Shown here piece by piece: positions 18,496 to 27,510 of a DNA stretch of 64,000 nucleotides. Source of the stretch: Hymenobacter psoromatis (GTDB lineage: Bacteria > Bacteroidota > Bacteroidia > Cytophagales > Hymenobacteraceae); contig CP014771.1 of NCBI GenBank assembly GCA_001596155.1, forward strand, positions 4,836,001 through 4,900,000. Direction: 5' to 3'. The notes beneath the pieces were generated by a model, which was not told the origin of the DNA, searched no databases, and worked only from the letters and a program-made list of their open reading frames with translations. Made by a program: the position numbers and the translations under genes. Each line of letters starts with the position of its first letter. Position 1 is the stretch's first letter.

Positions 18496-20949
18496 CTACC
18501 GCCCTACCCCCCAATTCTGGTTCGGCTGCGGCCCCATTTGCAGCACTAGCTTCCCGCCCTTTACCAGGTCGGCGTGCGCCAGCAGCGGCCGGTCCAAAGG
18601 CTGCCCGTTGAGGGTAGCGGATTGAATATAAACGTTGGTTTCGGAGTTGTCTTTGGCCTCGATGGTGAAGGTGCGCCCACCGTAATATTTCTTATCAAGG
18701 TGCAGCACTACGCGGCTGAAGAGCGGGCTGCTGAGGTCATAGGTGGGGCGCACGGCGGTGCCACCGTCCATCTCGAAGAGGCCCATCGCCAGCAGCACGT
18801 AGAAGGAGGAAAGCTGGCCCTCGTCTTCCTCGCCTACCCAGCCGCTCAGGGGCGAGTTGTTGTAGAACTTGTGCAGCACGTAGCGGGTGTATTTCTGCGT
18901 GAGCCAGGGCTTGCCCGAGTAGTTGAACAGGAACGGGGCTTGCAAATTGGGCTGGTTGCTGAGGTCCACGTAGCCTTCGGCAAAGCCTTCTTCCAGCCGC
19001 TGGTTGAAACGCTCCGGCCCTACCATGCGTACCAGCTCGGGCACGTCCTGAGGCACGAAGAAGGAGTAAATCCAGGCCGTGCCCTCCATCCAGCCCGAGG
19101 AGTTCCAGTCGCCCACGGTGCCGAATTTGTGGTTATCAACCGGCGACACCCAGCTGCCGTCGCGTTTGCGGCGGCGCATGTAGCCGGTTTGCGGGTCAAA
19201 CTGATTTTTATAAGACAGCGCCCGCTTGGCGAAATACGCCTGGTCGTCGGTTTTGCCCAGGGCCTGCGCAAACTGCCCGGCCACGTAGTCATCATAGGCA
19301 TATTCGAGGGTGTTGGACGAGGCCCCGTCCTCATCGGGCACGTAGCCATAGTGCAGATACGGCCCCAGCTGGCGGTTGCCGGCGTAGCCCCCGCAGGGCA
19401 TGTCCTGGCCGGGCGTGGTGAGGTCGTGCTTGGTGGCGGCCCAGGCTTTGTTCACGTCAAAATCCCGGATGCCTTTTTGGTAGCTACTTACTATCAGCGC
19501 CTTGTGGTGTTGCGCGCCCATCACGGGCGAGTATTCCAGGCCCACCGGCGCGTCGGGTATCCAGCCACCCGTGTCATAGAGCGCCAGAAAGGAATTGACC
19601 CAGGAGTTGGCCTTGGCGGGCGTGAGCAGCGTCATCAGCGGCGTCAGGTTCCACTGCGTGCCCCAGAACGAGTCGCTGCTGTAGGCGGCATCGGCGGGGG
19701 CGGTAAGCTGCTGGGTTTTCTCGCAGGCGTCGGTATACTGCCCGTTCACGTTGCTCATAATGGCGCGGCCGGTGTAGGCGCGGTAGAGGTTGGTGTAGAA
19801 CGTCTCCTTGTGGGCTTCGCTCCAGCCCGTCACTTCCACCCGGCCCAATAGCTCGTTCCACTCGCGGCGGCCGGCGGCGGCCACGGCGTCGAAATTGAAG
19901 CCGTAGGACTTGATTTCGGTCTCCAGATTAAGCCGCGCCTGCGCCACGCTCACGAAGGAAATACCCGACTTCATCACCACCTGCTCGCCCGCCTTGGTAT
20001 GAAACGAGAGCCACACGCCGCAGTCGTCTTTGCCCTCAAACTCCTTGATATTGTTGTGGATGGTGGCCGGGTTGCGAAACGCGGTGCCGTAGGTGGTAGC
20101 CGTGCCCGTGTAGGGCGGCGTCTGCCAGCTGCTGAGGCTGTCGGCGGCCTTGCTCAGCTGCGTCACGAAGTACACCGTGTACTGGTCGGGGTAGCCGCTC
20201 TTTTGTTGGATGGAGCCTTCTAATTCCGTGGGACTTACCTGACGCACCTGCACCTTCTGGATGGCCACCTGCTCCTCGGTCGGAAAGTCAAAATCGAACA
20301 GAATGCGGGCCGGGCCGCTGGTGTTTTCGTCGCCCTGGCGGTTGCCGGTTTCGGGGAAGGTGAAGCGCAGCCAGCCGGTGCGGGTGGTGGCCGTCAGCTC
20401 GGCTTTGGTGCGGGCGTCAATCAACTCCACGCCATAGTAGCCGGGCGCGGCGTGCTCGGTGCGCTTGTCGAAGCGCGAGCGGTAGCCGGCGGTCCACATC
20501 GTGCCGAAGGGGCCGTCGGGTTCGCCGAGGTAGGTTTTGGTCTGGTTGAGATTTTCCAGATGGCCGGTGGCGGGCATCACGCTCAGGCCGCTCAGGCCGA
20601 AGGCGTGCAGGTGGCTGAAGCCCGAAATGCTGCTCACCGTGTACTCGTAGCCGGCCGTCCACACCTGCCCCTGGTTGTTGGGGCTGAGCTTGACCATGCC
20701 AAACGGCACTGTCGGCCCCGGAAACAGCGCCCAGCGCGAGTTGGAAGTGCCCGTGAATACGTTGACGTAATCAACCGGCTGCTTGGCAGATGCCTTAGTG
20801 GCTGTTGCCGCCGGTCCCTTCCACCGCGCCTGGGCCGGAGCCAGCAGCGGTAGGGCCAGCAGAGCCAACAGGCAAGCGAGTAGTAGCCTGGGTGCATAAT
20901 GCTGATGAACAGCAGTTTGGGTGTGAGAGGAGCAGTCCGGTGTAGTCAT
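18496..20949 (-). CDS. GH92 family alpha-mannosidase-like hydrolase
   Basis: Exported glycoside hydrolase of about 817 residues, within the normal range for GH92. The start at 20949 leads to a membrane/signal segment (LLLACLLALLALPLLAPAQA). Family signatures: VNVFTGTSNSRWALFPGPTVPFGMVKLSP; GFSHLHAFGLSGLSVMPATG; TLEYAYDDYVAGQFAQALGK; GYMRRRKRDGSW. The catalytic-loop region reads GWVGEEDEGQLSSFYVLLAM near residue 706. GH92 enzymes are calcium-dependent exo-alpha-mannosidases. Here the usual GN(D/E)DCGQMS stretch is GEEDEGQLSS, so specificity may differ. It is divergent from the mannose-6-phosphate isomerase gene, which fits mannose release and use. Confidence 0.9.
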   Translation of the reverse strand: MTTPDCSSHTQTAVHQHYAPRLLLACLLALLALPLLAPAQARWKGPAATATKASAKQPVDYVNVFTGTSNSRWALFPGPTVPFGMVKLSPNNQGQVWTAGYEYTVSSISGFSHLHAFGLSGLSVMPATGHLENLNQTKTYLGEPDGPFGTMWTAGYRSRFDKRTEHAAPGYYGVELIDARTKAELTATTRTGWLRFTFPETGNRQGDENTSGPARILFDFDFPTEEQVAIQKVQVRQVSPTELEGSIQQKSGYPDQYTVYFVTQLSKAADSLSSWQTPPYTGTATTYGTAFRNPATIHNNIKEFEGKDDCGVWLSFHTKAGEQVVMKSGISFVSVAQARLNLETEIKSYGFNFDAVAAAGRREWNELLGRVEVTGWSEAHKETFYTNLYRAYTGRAIMSNVNGQYTDACEKTQQLTAPADAAYSSDSFWGTQWNLTPLMTLLTPAKANSWVNSFLALYDTGGWIPDAPVGLEYSPVMGAQHHKALIVSSYQKGIRDFDVNKAWAATKHDLTTPGQDMPCGGYAGNRQLGPYLHYGYVPDEDGASSNTLEYAYDDYVAGQFAQALGKTDDQAYFAKRALSYKNQFDPQTGYMRRRKRDGSWVSPVDNHKFGTVGDWNSSGWMEGTAWIYSFFVPQDVPELVRMVGPERFNQRLEEGFAEGYVDLSNQPNLQAPFLFNYSGKPWLTQKYTRYVLHKFYNNSPLSGWVGEEDEGQLSSFYVLLAMGLFEMDGGTAVRPTYDLSSPLFSRVVLHLDKKYYGGRTFTIEAKDNSETNVYIQSATLNGQPLDRPLLAHADLVKGGKLVLQMGPQPNQNWGVGR

Positions 20950-21172
20950 GGAAATAGGGCGTAGAGATAAGGGCAACCGGCCGGCTCAATTCATTCGCCA
21001 GGTTAAGGGGGGTAGGGCCGCCCTTGCTTTTTTGGTTGAAATACCAGAATTAGAGCAAAATAAACGATTATTTCAGTCAAATAAAAAATTATTTTGCTCA
21101 CTTTAGTAGTAAACAAACATTTTTAACATCAATATTTGCGGTAGCTAGCCAATACGGCCTTGCCTTGATTCT
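20950..21172. promoter_or_regulatory. Divergent control region of GH92 and manA, with AT-rich palindrome
   Basis: Unusually AT-rich stretch between two divergent sugar genes. An inverted repeat GAGCAAAATAA (21053-21063) / TTATTTTGCTC (21089-21099) with a 25-base spacer could be an operator, for example for the LacI (12992) or DeoR (23142) regulators. CAAAATAA in the left arm resembles a minus-strand -7 box, and AATATTTG near 21131-21138 resembles a plus-strand one. None is an exact TAnnTTTG, so the promoter positions are uncertain. Confidence 0.45.
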
Positions 21173-22930
21173 ATGCGTCGCTCGAATTACGATAAATACC
21201 CCTTCGTGTCGGTAGCCGCCGGGGCCGACGCTTGCCACCTCGGTTGGGCGGCCATCGGCGCGGTGTTGCGGGCGGCCCTACCCCCCTTCGGCCCGGCTGT
21301 GCTGGCCATCGAGTGCTACCCCGGCACCGACCTGGCGCGTCTGCGCCGGGAATTGAAGCCGGCCCTACCCCCCCAAGCCCACTGGGTGGTGGCCGAGTCG
21401 CTGTACCGCCCCCCGGCCGAGATTGACGCGATGGTAGCCGGCCCGCTCACCTACGACCCGGTATTTGGCCGGCTCAATGGGCTGATGGTGGCCAATTTTT
21501 TTGACCCCAATAAGCTGCAAGCGGCTCAGCAGCAGCTGCGCCAAGCCGATAGCGGCCTGATAGTAATTCTAGGGACTGGGGCCACGCTTATCTGCCCTAC
21601 CCCCGACCTATTGGTGTATGCTGACCTAGCCCGCTGGGAAATCCAACTGCGGCAGCGACGCGGCGAAATCGCCAACCTAGGCAGCGAGAATTTCGCCGAA
21701 AAAGCTAGCCTGAAGTACAAGCGGGCCTTTTTCGTGGATTGGCGGGCCGCCGACCGGCTCAAGAAGCAAGCCCTGCCCCGCGCCGATTTTCTGCTCGATG
21801 CCCACGACCCCGCGCAACCCAAGCTCATTACCGGGGCCGACTTGCGGGCCGGGCTGGCGGCGACGGCGCGGCGGCCGTTTCGGGTGGTGCCGTTTTTCGA
21901 CCCCGGCCCCTGGGGCGGGCAGTGGATGCGCGAGGTGTGCGACCTGCCCGCCGGCCCCGCCAACTACGCGTGGTGCTTCGACTGCGTGCCCGAGGAAAAC
22001 AGCCTGCTGCTGGGTTTCGGCGCGGCGCGGGTCGAAATCCCGAGTATTGACCTCGTGTTTACCCACCCCCGCGAGCTGCTGGGCGAGGCCGTTCATGCCC
22101 GTTTCGGCACCGAGTTTCCCATCCGCTTCGACCTGCTCGACACCGTGGGCGGCGGCAACCTCTCGCTGCAAGTGCATCCGCTCACCGAGTACGCTTTCGA
22201 CCACTTCGGCCTACCCTACACGCAGGATGAAAGCTATTATATGCTCGATGCCGAGCCGGACGCGATGGTGTATCTGGGTTTGCAGGAAGATGTTGATTAT
22301 CAAGCCATGCTGGCTGATTTAGAACGGGCGCAGCAAGACCCCGCCCAGCCCTTCCCAGCCGAGCGCTACGCGCAGCAGTTTCCGGCCCGTAAGCACGACC
22401 ACTTTCTGATTCCGGCCGGCACCATTCACTGTTCCGGGGCGGGAAGTATGGTGCTGGAAATTTCGGCTACCCCCTTCATTTTCACCTTCAAGCTCTGGGA
22501 CTGGAACCGCCTGGGCCTGGACGGCCGGCCCCGGCCCATTCACCTGGCCCACGGGGCGGCCAATATTCAGCCCGAGCGCACCACCGCCTGGGTAGCGCGC
22601 CACCTGGTGAATGCGCTGGAGCCCGTGGCCCAGGGCGCGGGCTGGTGCGAGGAGCGCACCGGCCTGCACGAGCGCGAATTCATCGAAACGCGCCGCCACT
22701 GGTTCACCGGCCCCGTGCCGCACCACACGGGTGGCGGCGTCAACGTGCTCAACCTGGTGCAGGGCGCGGAAGCCGTAGTGGAAAGCCCGACCGGCGCGTT
22801 CGCGCCGTTCGTGGTGCATTATGCCGAAACGTTTATTGTGCCGGCCGTGGTCGGGGAGTATACTATTCGGCCTCATGGGCCGGCGGAGGGTAGGGAGTGC
22901 GCCACGCTGAAGGCGTATGTGCGGACGTGA
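21173..22930 (+). CDS. manA: Type I mannose-6-phosphate isomerase with N-terminal extension
   Basis: Interconverts mannose 6-phosphate and fructose 6-phosphate in the cytosol. The protein has 585 residues, far longer than the usual 300-400. The isomerase part covers about residues 225-585 and has all zinc-ligand regions: QVHP (Gln and His, about 331-333), E in TQDESYYMLDAEPD, and H in PAGTIHCSG (about 416). WGG and the C-terminal FVVHYAETFIVPA are also typical. Residues 1-220 form a separate domain (IECYPGTDLARLRRELKP; DLARWEIQLRQRRGEIANLG) that I cannot name with certainty; it loosely recalls kinase-like folds. The neighbouring GH92 would supply mannose. Confidence 0.88.
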   Translation: MRRSNYDKYPFVSVAAGADACHLGWAAIGAVLRAALPPFGPAVLAIECYPGTDLARLRRELKPALPPQAHWVVAESLYRPPAEIDAMVAGPLTYDPVFGRLNGLMVANFFDPNKLQAAQQQLRQADSGLIVILGTGATLICPTPDLLVYADLARWEIQLRQRRGEIANLGSENFAEKASLKYKRAFFVDWRAADRLKKQALPRADFLLDAHDPAQPKLITGADLRAGLAATARRPFRVVPFFDPGPWGGQWMREVCDLPAGPANYAWCFDCVPEENSLLLGFGAARVEIPSIDLVFTHPRELLGEAVHARFGTEFPIRFDLLDTVGGGNLSLQVHPLTEYAFDHFGLPYTQDESYYMLDAEPDAMVYLGLQEDVDYQAMLADLERAQQDPAQPFPAERYAQQFPARKHDHFLIPAGTIHCSGAGSMVLEISATPFIFTFKLWDWNRLGLDGRPRPIHLAHGAANIQPERTTAWVARHLVNALEPVAQGAGWCEERTGLHEREFIETRRHWFTGPVPHHTGGGVNVLNLVQGAEAVVESPTGAFAPFVVHYAETFIVPAVVGEYTIRPHGPAEGRECATLKAYVRT

Positions 22931-22938
22931 TGTTAGGG

Positions 22939-23113
22939 GTCGCCCTCCGCATTCACCTCACCCCCTAGCCCCCTCTCCCGTGGAGAGGGGGGACTAGCTC
23001 TAAATCTAACTACTAGCTCTAAAAATTTAAAAGCTAGTAGTTTAAAACTAAAAACTAGTTCCCCCTCTCCGCAGGAGAGGGGGCTAGGGGGTGAGGTGAA
23101 CGCGGAGGGCGAC
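22939..23113. repeat. Long palindrome, CACCTCACCCCC family
   Basis: About 175 bases between manA and the DeoR-type gene. The outer module GTCGCCCTCCGC is followed by TTCACCTCACCCCCTAGCCC and CCCTCTCC; the mirror arm ends near 23113. The centre is a separate AT-rich inverted repeat around ACTAGCT/AGCTAGT. The same outer modules and AT-rich centre occur at 59421-59623. Confidence 0.88.
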
Positions 23114-23141
23114 TATGCAAAACGATTTAAATTAACCACTC

Positions 23142-23942
23142 ATGAACAACCTCCTACCCCCCGAAAACCCCGCCGCCGCCCGCGCCCAAACCATCGTCGA
23201 AAAGCTGCTGCACACCGGTACCGTCACCGTGGATGAGCTGGCCGAGCAGTTCGACGTGTCGGTAGCCACCGTGCGGCGCGACTTGGTGGAATTGGAGCAG
23301 CGCGGCCGCCTGCGGCGCACCCACGGCGGGGCCGTGCCGATTGAGCCGCTGCTATACGAGCCGTTTCGCTACGACTCCAGCTTTCACGAGCAGATGGACC
23401 GCAACCTGGCCGAGAAGCGCCGCATCGGACTGGCCGCGGCGGCGCTTATTGAGCCCGGCGAAACCATCTCGCTCACCGCCGGCACCACCACCACGCAGGT
23501 AACCCGCAGCCTGCGGCCGGGGGCCAACGTGACGGTCGTAACCAATACCGTGAACGTGGCAATGGAGCTGAGCCAGCGCGACGACGTGCGGGTGTTCGTG
23601 GCCGGCGGCTTCCTCACCGGGGGCTGGTTTTCGCTGGTCGGCGCGGCCACCGCGCAGGCCCTGAGCCAGTTTTTCGTGGATAAAGTCTTCATCGGCGTCG
23701 ATGGCATTGACGCGCAGAAGGGCCTGACCTCTCTGCACCCCGAAGAGGCGGCCGTCATTCAGGTGATGCTGCGGCAAGCCCGGCGGCGCATCGTGGTGGC
23801 CGACCACACCAAGCTCGGCACCGTAGCCACCGCCCTCATCTGCCCCACGGCCGAGGTCCATCAGCTCATCACCGACTCGGGCGCTACGGCGGCGCAGCTC
23901 GCGCCTTTTCGGGAAATGGGTATGGAGGTGCTGGTGGTTTGA
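23142..23942 (+). CDS. DeoR/GlpR family transcriptional regulator
   Basis: Cytosolic sugar-phosphate-responsive repressor of 266 residues. The N-terminal DeoR helix-turn-helix is TVTVDELAEQFDVSVATVRR-DLVELEQRGRLRRTHGGAV. The effector domain has the isomerase-like fold, with TISLTAGTTTTQVTRSL, VVTNTVNVAMEL and VFIGVDGIDAQKGLTS, and ends KLGTVATALICPTAEVHQLITD. It lies just before the sugar porter, so it probably controlled that gene and perhaps manA. A long palindrome separates it from manA. Confidence 0.93.
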   Translation: MNNLLPPENPAAARAQTIVEKLLHTGTVTVDELAEQFDVSVATVRRDLVELEQRGRLRRTHGGAVPIEPLLYEPFRYDSSFHEQMDRNLAEKRRIGLAAAALIEPGETISLTAGTTTTQVTRSLRPGANVTVVTNTVNVAMELSQRDDVRVFVAGGFLTGGWFSLVGAATAQALSQFFVDKVFIGVDGIDAQKGLTSLHPEEAAVIQVMLRQARRRIVVADHTKLGTVATALICPTAEVHQLITDSGATAAQLAPFREMGMEVLVV

Positions 23943-23978
23943 GAGTATTTGATGGGGTTTCAAAGAATAAAAAAGGTC

Positions 23979-24088
23979 GTCATGCTGAGCGAAGCGGAGC
24001 GTAGTCGAAGCATCTCTACCGCATCGTTGAACGGCGTGGATAAAGCGGTAGAGATGCTTCAACTACGCTCCGCTTCGCTCAGCATGAC
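23979..24088. repeat. Palindrome, CATGCTGAGC family
   Basis: Inverted repeat (left arm GTCATGCTGAGCGAAGCGGA, continuing GCGTAGTCGAAGCATCTCTA) between the DeoR-type gene and the sugar porter. The CATGCTGAGC and GAAGCATCTCG modules recur at 55735-55892. Confidence 0.85.
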
Positions 24089-24135
24089 AGCTCTTGTAAA
24101 CGCTGAATAAAACCATTCACCACCCATTCCCACCC

Positions 24136-25524
24136 ATGCCTGCTTCTCATTCGCCCGGCCCTCTGTCCCGCGAGCCGGCCGGCCCGGCGGCCTTCTCGGC
24201 CGCGGCTGGCTCTACCGGCTACGTGTACCTGATTGCGGCGGTAGCGGCGCTGGGCGGGCTGCTGTTCGGCTTCGATACGGCCATCATCAACGGCGCGCTG
24301 GTGTTTCTGAAAAAAGACTTTGGGCTGAACGACACGCAGACCGAGTTGGCGGCCAGCAGCATTCTGTTCGGCGCGGTGGTGGGGGCGGCGGTGGCCGGCT
24401 GGCTCACCGACCGCTACGGGCGGCGGCGGCGGCTGTTTGGGGCGGCGCAGCTGTTCACGCTTTCCTCGCTGGCGGCGGCGGGGCCGCGCACGCTCCCCGA
24501 ATTTGTGGTGGCCCGGCTGGTGGGCGGCCTCGCCATTGGCGTGGCCTCCTTGCTGGCCCCGCTCTACATTGCCGAAGTTGCGCCGGCACCCATTCGCGGC
24601 AAGCTGGTGACGCTCAATCAGCTGGCCATCGTGACGGGAATTTTATTGGCCTACGTCACCAGCTACTACCTGGCCGACCTGGGGCTGGTGGCGTGGCGCT
24701 GGATGTTCGCCTCGGCGGCGCTGCCCTCGGCGCTATTCATGTTCGCGCTGCTGCTCGTGCCCGAAAGCCCGCGCTGGCTGCTGGGCCAGGGCCGCGAGGC
24801 CGAAGCCCTGCGCACCCTTACCCGCCTCAACGGCCCGGCCGCCGCCGCCGCCGAGGCCACCGAAATCCACGCCGCGCTGGCCGCCGAGCGCGATGAGTCC
24901 ACCAGCCTGTTTCAGCCGCGCCTGCGGCGGCCGCTGCGCATTGCGGTGGTACTGGCGGTGTTGCAGCAGGTGACGGGCATTAATACTATTCTGTACTACG
25001 GCTCCATTATTTTCACTGAGCACAGCGGGTAAAGCGCATCCTCCGCCATCGGGGCCAACGCGCTGATTGGCGGCATCAACTTCGCGGGCACCGTCGTGGC
25101 CCTGTTCGTGATTGATAGGGTAGGGCGCAAGCCGCTGCTGCTGGCGTCAGGCGGCATGGCGCTGGCGCTGGGGGCGCTGGTGGTGGCCTTGCGATTGCAC
25201 GCGCCGGGGCCGTGGCTGCTGGGTTTGATTATGGGTTACATGGCCTGCTTCGCCGTGGAGCTGGGGCCGGGCGTGTGGGTCGTCATTACCGAAATTTTTC
25301 CCACCGCCGTGCGCGGCCGGGCCGCCTCGGTGGCCACGGTGGCGCTGTGGATAGCCTGCACGGTCATTTCCTTTACCTTCCTCTCGCTAGTAAAAGCCGC
25401 CGGGCTGGCTGGCGCGTTCGGGCTCTACGCGGTGTTGTCGGCCTGCACGTTCGTGTTCGTGTGGCGCGCCGTGCCCGAAACCAAAGGCCGCACGCTGGAG
25501 GAAATTGAGCGCACCTGGCAGTAG
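24136..25524 (+). pseudogene. Sugar porter (MFS), interrupted by one stop codon
   Basis: Inner-membrane sugar/proton symporter of the MFS sugar-porter family. All 463 codons are in one frame except for a TAA at 25030-25032, codon 299. It lies in loop 7, between the conserved QQVTGINTILYYGSIIF-TEHSG and SASSAIGANALIGG. Family signatures stand on both sides: GGLLFGFDTAIINGAL, GWLTDRYGRRR, PESPRWLL (before the stop) and VPETKGRTLEEIE (at the end). Homologues usually have Gln or another polar residue at the stop, so CAA to TAA is the simplest explanation. No other decay is seen, so the lesion is recent or a sequencing error. The upstream DeoR-type regulator is intact. Confidence 0.88.
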
Positions 25525-25547
25525 GGGAGGGGGTAGGGCCTACCCCC

Positions 25548-26225
25548 TCAAATCATCCCCAGCCAGTATTTCCAGAACGGCCGGCGGGCGGCGGCCAGCG
25601 CGGCGTGGGTAGGCGGCGGTTGCAGCGCGGGCTGGCTGGCCAGAGTTTCGGCGTCAATGTCGCCGGTGCGGCGCAGCTCGAAAAAGCACTGCGCGGTGGC
25701 CTCGGCATCGGCCAGGGCGTCGTGCTGCTTGCCCATCGGCCGGTTGAACTGGCGCTGGTACAAATCGGCCAGGCGCAGATACTGCTGCTGCAAGGGCTGC
25801 CAGAAGCGCTTGGTGAGGCGCATGGTGCAGAAGGTGGGCAGCCCCAGCAGCGCGTTATCCAGCCCCGCCCGGTGAAAGCTGACGCCCACCATGTGGTAAT
25901 CCAGCTCGATGAAGTGCCCCACTACCAGGGGTTTATAGTATAATAAATCGTCTTGGAGACGCTGCATCACGGGGCGGCGGGCCTGGCCGTGCTCGTGCAA
26001 AAAGGCCAGCGTGAGGCCATGCACCTGCATCGAAGCGGGCGTGAGGTCGTAATCGCTGGGCTTGATGTAGTAGTTTTCCGTCTTCACTAATTCGCCCGCG
26101 GCCGTATACACGAGCCAGGCCACCTGCGCCACGTGCGGCCACGCGCCGGGTTCGGCGTAGGGCCGCCGCCAATCGGCGGGCAGGCCCGACGTTTCGGTAT
26201 CAACGAAAAGCAAGTACTCGGGCAC
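25548..26225 (-). CDS. DEDDh 3'-5' exonuclease, DnaQ-like
   Basis: Cytosolic exonuclease of 225 residues, of the DNA polymerase III epsilon/RNase T type. Exo I is FVDTETSGLP (Asp and Glu at about 8 and 10), Exo II is VVGHFIELDYHMV (Asp near 110), and Exo III is the DEDDh type, HDALADAEATAQ (His and Asp near 168-173). The role could be DNA repair or proofreading-like trimming; the epsilon subunit of the replicase is usually a different gene. A TACTTTTG box (minus strand, 26230-26237) almost touches the start codon, so the message may be leaderless. Confidence 0.85.
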   Translation of the reverse strand: MPEYLLFVDTETSGLPADWRRPYAEPGAWPHVAQVAWLVYTAAGELVKTENYYIKPSDYDLTPASMQVHGLTLAFLHEHGQARRPVMQRLQDDLLYYKPLVVGHFIELDYHMVGVSFHRAGLDNALLGLPTFCTMRLTKRFWQPLQQQYLRLADLYQRQFNRPMGKQHDALADAEATAQCFFELRRTGDIDAETLASQPALQPPPTHAALAAARRPFWKYWLGMI

Positions 26226-26229
26226 CTAA

Positions 26230-26237
26230 CAAAAGTA
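26230..26237 (-). promoter_or_regulatory. -7 box of the exonuclease gene
   Basis: TACTTTTG on the minus strand, an exact TAnnTTTG, five bases before the ATG at 26225. Transcription would start at or next to the start codon, which implies a leaderless mRNA. The nearest upstream TTG is only 16 bases away, short for a -33 element. Confidence 0.45.
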
Positions 26238-26489
26238 GCGCGCAACGACCAGGCAACAGTGAGCAATTACTCAGCGAGCCACTGCGTACTGCTTAGGACG
26301 CGATTTCCGAGTGATTTGATAGAATATTAACCAGCAAAAAAAGGTGTTTATGGGGCTTTAGAAGCTAAAATCAGTTGCGCTATGGGGCTGAGACGCGGCC
26401 CTTGCGGATGGCAAAAACCGCCGTGTTACGTGAGTCCGGCCGGCAGCAGGGGGGTAGGGAACGGGCGTGCCCCGCGTTATTTTGCGGGT

Positions 26490-27413
26490 ATGTCCGACTT
26501 TCGCCTACGCGTATTTGCCGCCGTGGCCCGGCACCTGAGCTTCACCAAAGCCGGGCAGGAGCTGTTTATCTCGCAGCCGGCCGTGACCAAGCACATTCGG
26601 GAGCTGGAGGCCCAGTACGGCCAGCGGCTGCTGGCGCGGCGCGGCAACCGCGTGGCCCTCACCGAAGCCGGCCGCCTGCTGCTGCTGCACGCCGAAGCCG
26701 TGGAGGCGTCGGCCCGCCAGCTCAATGAGCAGCTGCTGGGCCTGCGCGACCCCGACGAGGCCGCCGGCCACCTGCGCCTGGGGGCCAGCACCACCCTCTG
26801 CCAATACGTGCTACCGGCCTGGCTGCCAGCGTTTCAGGTGCGCTACCCGCAGGTGCGGCTGACGCTGCTCAATGTCAATTCCGAGCGCATTGCCGAGGCG
26901 CTGCTGCGCGGCGACCTGGACCTGGGTTTCGTGGAGGGCCGCACCAAGAGCCGCGACCTGCACTACGAGCCGCTGCTGCCCGATGAGCTGGTGGCCGTGC
27001 GCCGCGCCACGCCCGCCGGCCCGCCGCCTACCCCCCTGCCGCTGGCCGAAGCCCTGGCGCACCCGCTGGTGCTGCGCGAGCGCGGCTCGGGCACGCTGGA
27101 GGTGCTGGAAATGGCCCTGCGCGAACTCAAAATCAAGCTTGGCGAGCTGCGCGCAGCTATTTACCTAGATAACACGGAGGCCATTAAGGGCTACCTGGCG
27201 GCGGCCCCGACGGCGCTGGGCTTCGTGTCGCGGCGGGCGCTGGCGCGCGAGCTGGCGGCCGGCGTGCTCGAAGTGGTGCCCATCGCGGGCCTGCGCCTGG
27301 CCCGGCATTTCGAGGCGGTGTGGGTGCAGGGGCAGCCGCTGACCCGCCCGGCCCAGCGGTTCCTGAGCTTTGCGCAGGCGCAGGGAAAAATTCAGGCAAT
27401 TATCAAGGAATAA
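26490..27413 (+). CDS. LysR family transcriptional regulator
   Basis: Cytosolic regulator of 307 residues. The start at 26490 (MSDFRLRVFAAVARHLSFTK) is set by the family N-terminus; the frame is open further upstream but that part does not look like protein. The helix-turn-helix is SFTKAGQELFISQPAVTKHI, with EAQYGQRLLARRGNRVALTEAG following. The substrate-binding domain has LRLGASTTLCQYVLPAWLPAF, DLDLGFVEGRTKSRDLHYEP and a C-terminal LARHFEAVWVQG. This resembles the CysB/YeiE/CbbR-like subgroup. No divergent target gene is present; the upstream neighbour is the exonuclease, read away from it. Confidence 0.92.
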   Translation: MSDFRLRVFAAVARHLSFTKAGQELFISQPAVTKHIRELEAQYGQRLLARRGNRVALTEAGRLLLLHAEAVEASARQLNEQLLGLRDPDEAAGHLRLGASTTLCQYVLPAWLPAFQVRYPQVRLTLLNVNSERIAEALLRGDLDLGFVEGRTKSRDLHYEPLLPDELVAVRRATPAGPPPTPLPLAEALAHPLVLRERGSGTLEVLEMALRELKIKLGELRAAIYLDNTEAIKGYLAAAPTALGFVSRRALARELAAGVLEVVPIAGLRLARHFEAVWVQGQPLTRPAQRFLSFAQAQGKIQAIIKE

Positions 27414-27422
27414 ATGCTTTGC

Positions 27423-27510
27423 GTAGGGTGCGGGGCTCGCCCCCGCCCGTCGTTGAACGGAGCCAGCCCAAGCCGTTCAACGACGGGCGAGGACAAGCCC
27501 CGCACCCTAC
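27423..27510. repeat. Palindrome, GTAGGGTGCGGGGC family
   Basis: Left arm GTAGGGTGCGGGGCTCGCCC continuing CCGCCCGTCGTTGAACGG, with a mirror arm ending GCACCCTAC. It fills the space between the convergent LysR and phosphopantetheinyl transferase genes and includes the stop codon of the latter. A second copy of the family is at 50202-50303. Confidence 0.85.

Noticed and set aside
18574-19851. 425-codon plus-strand ORF
   Set aside because: Lies antisense within the GH92 gene, whose family motifs are unambiguous.
26375-26728. 117-codon ORF overlapping the LysR start
   Set aside because: Wrong frame relative to the clear helix-turn-helix of the LysR gene.
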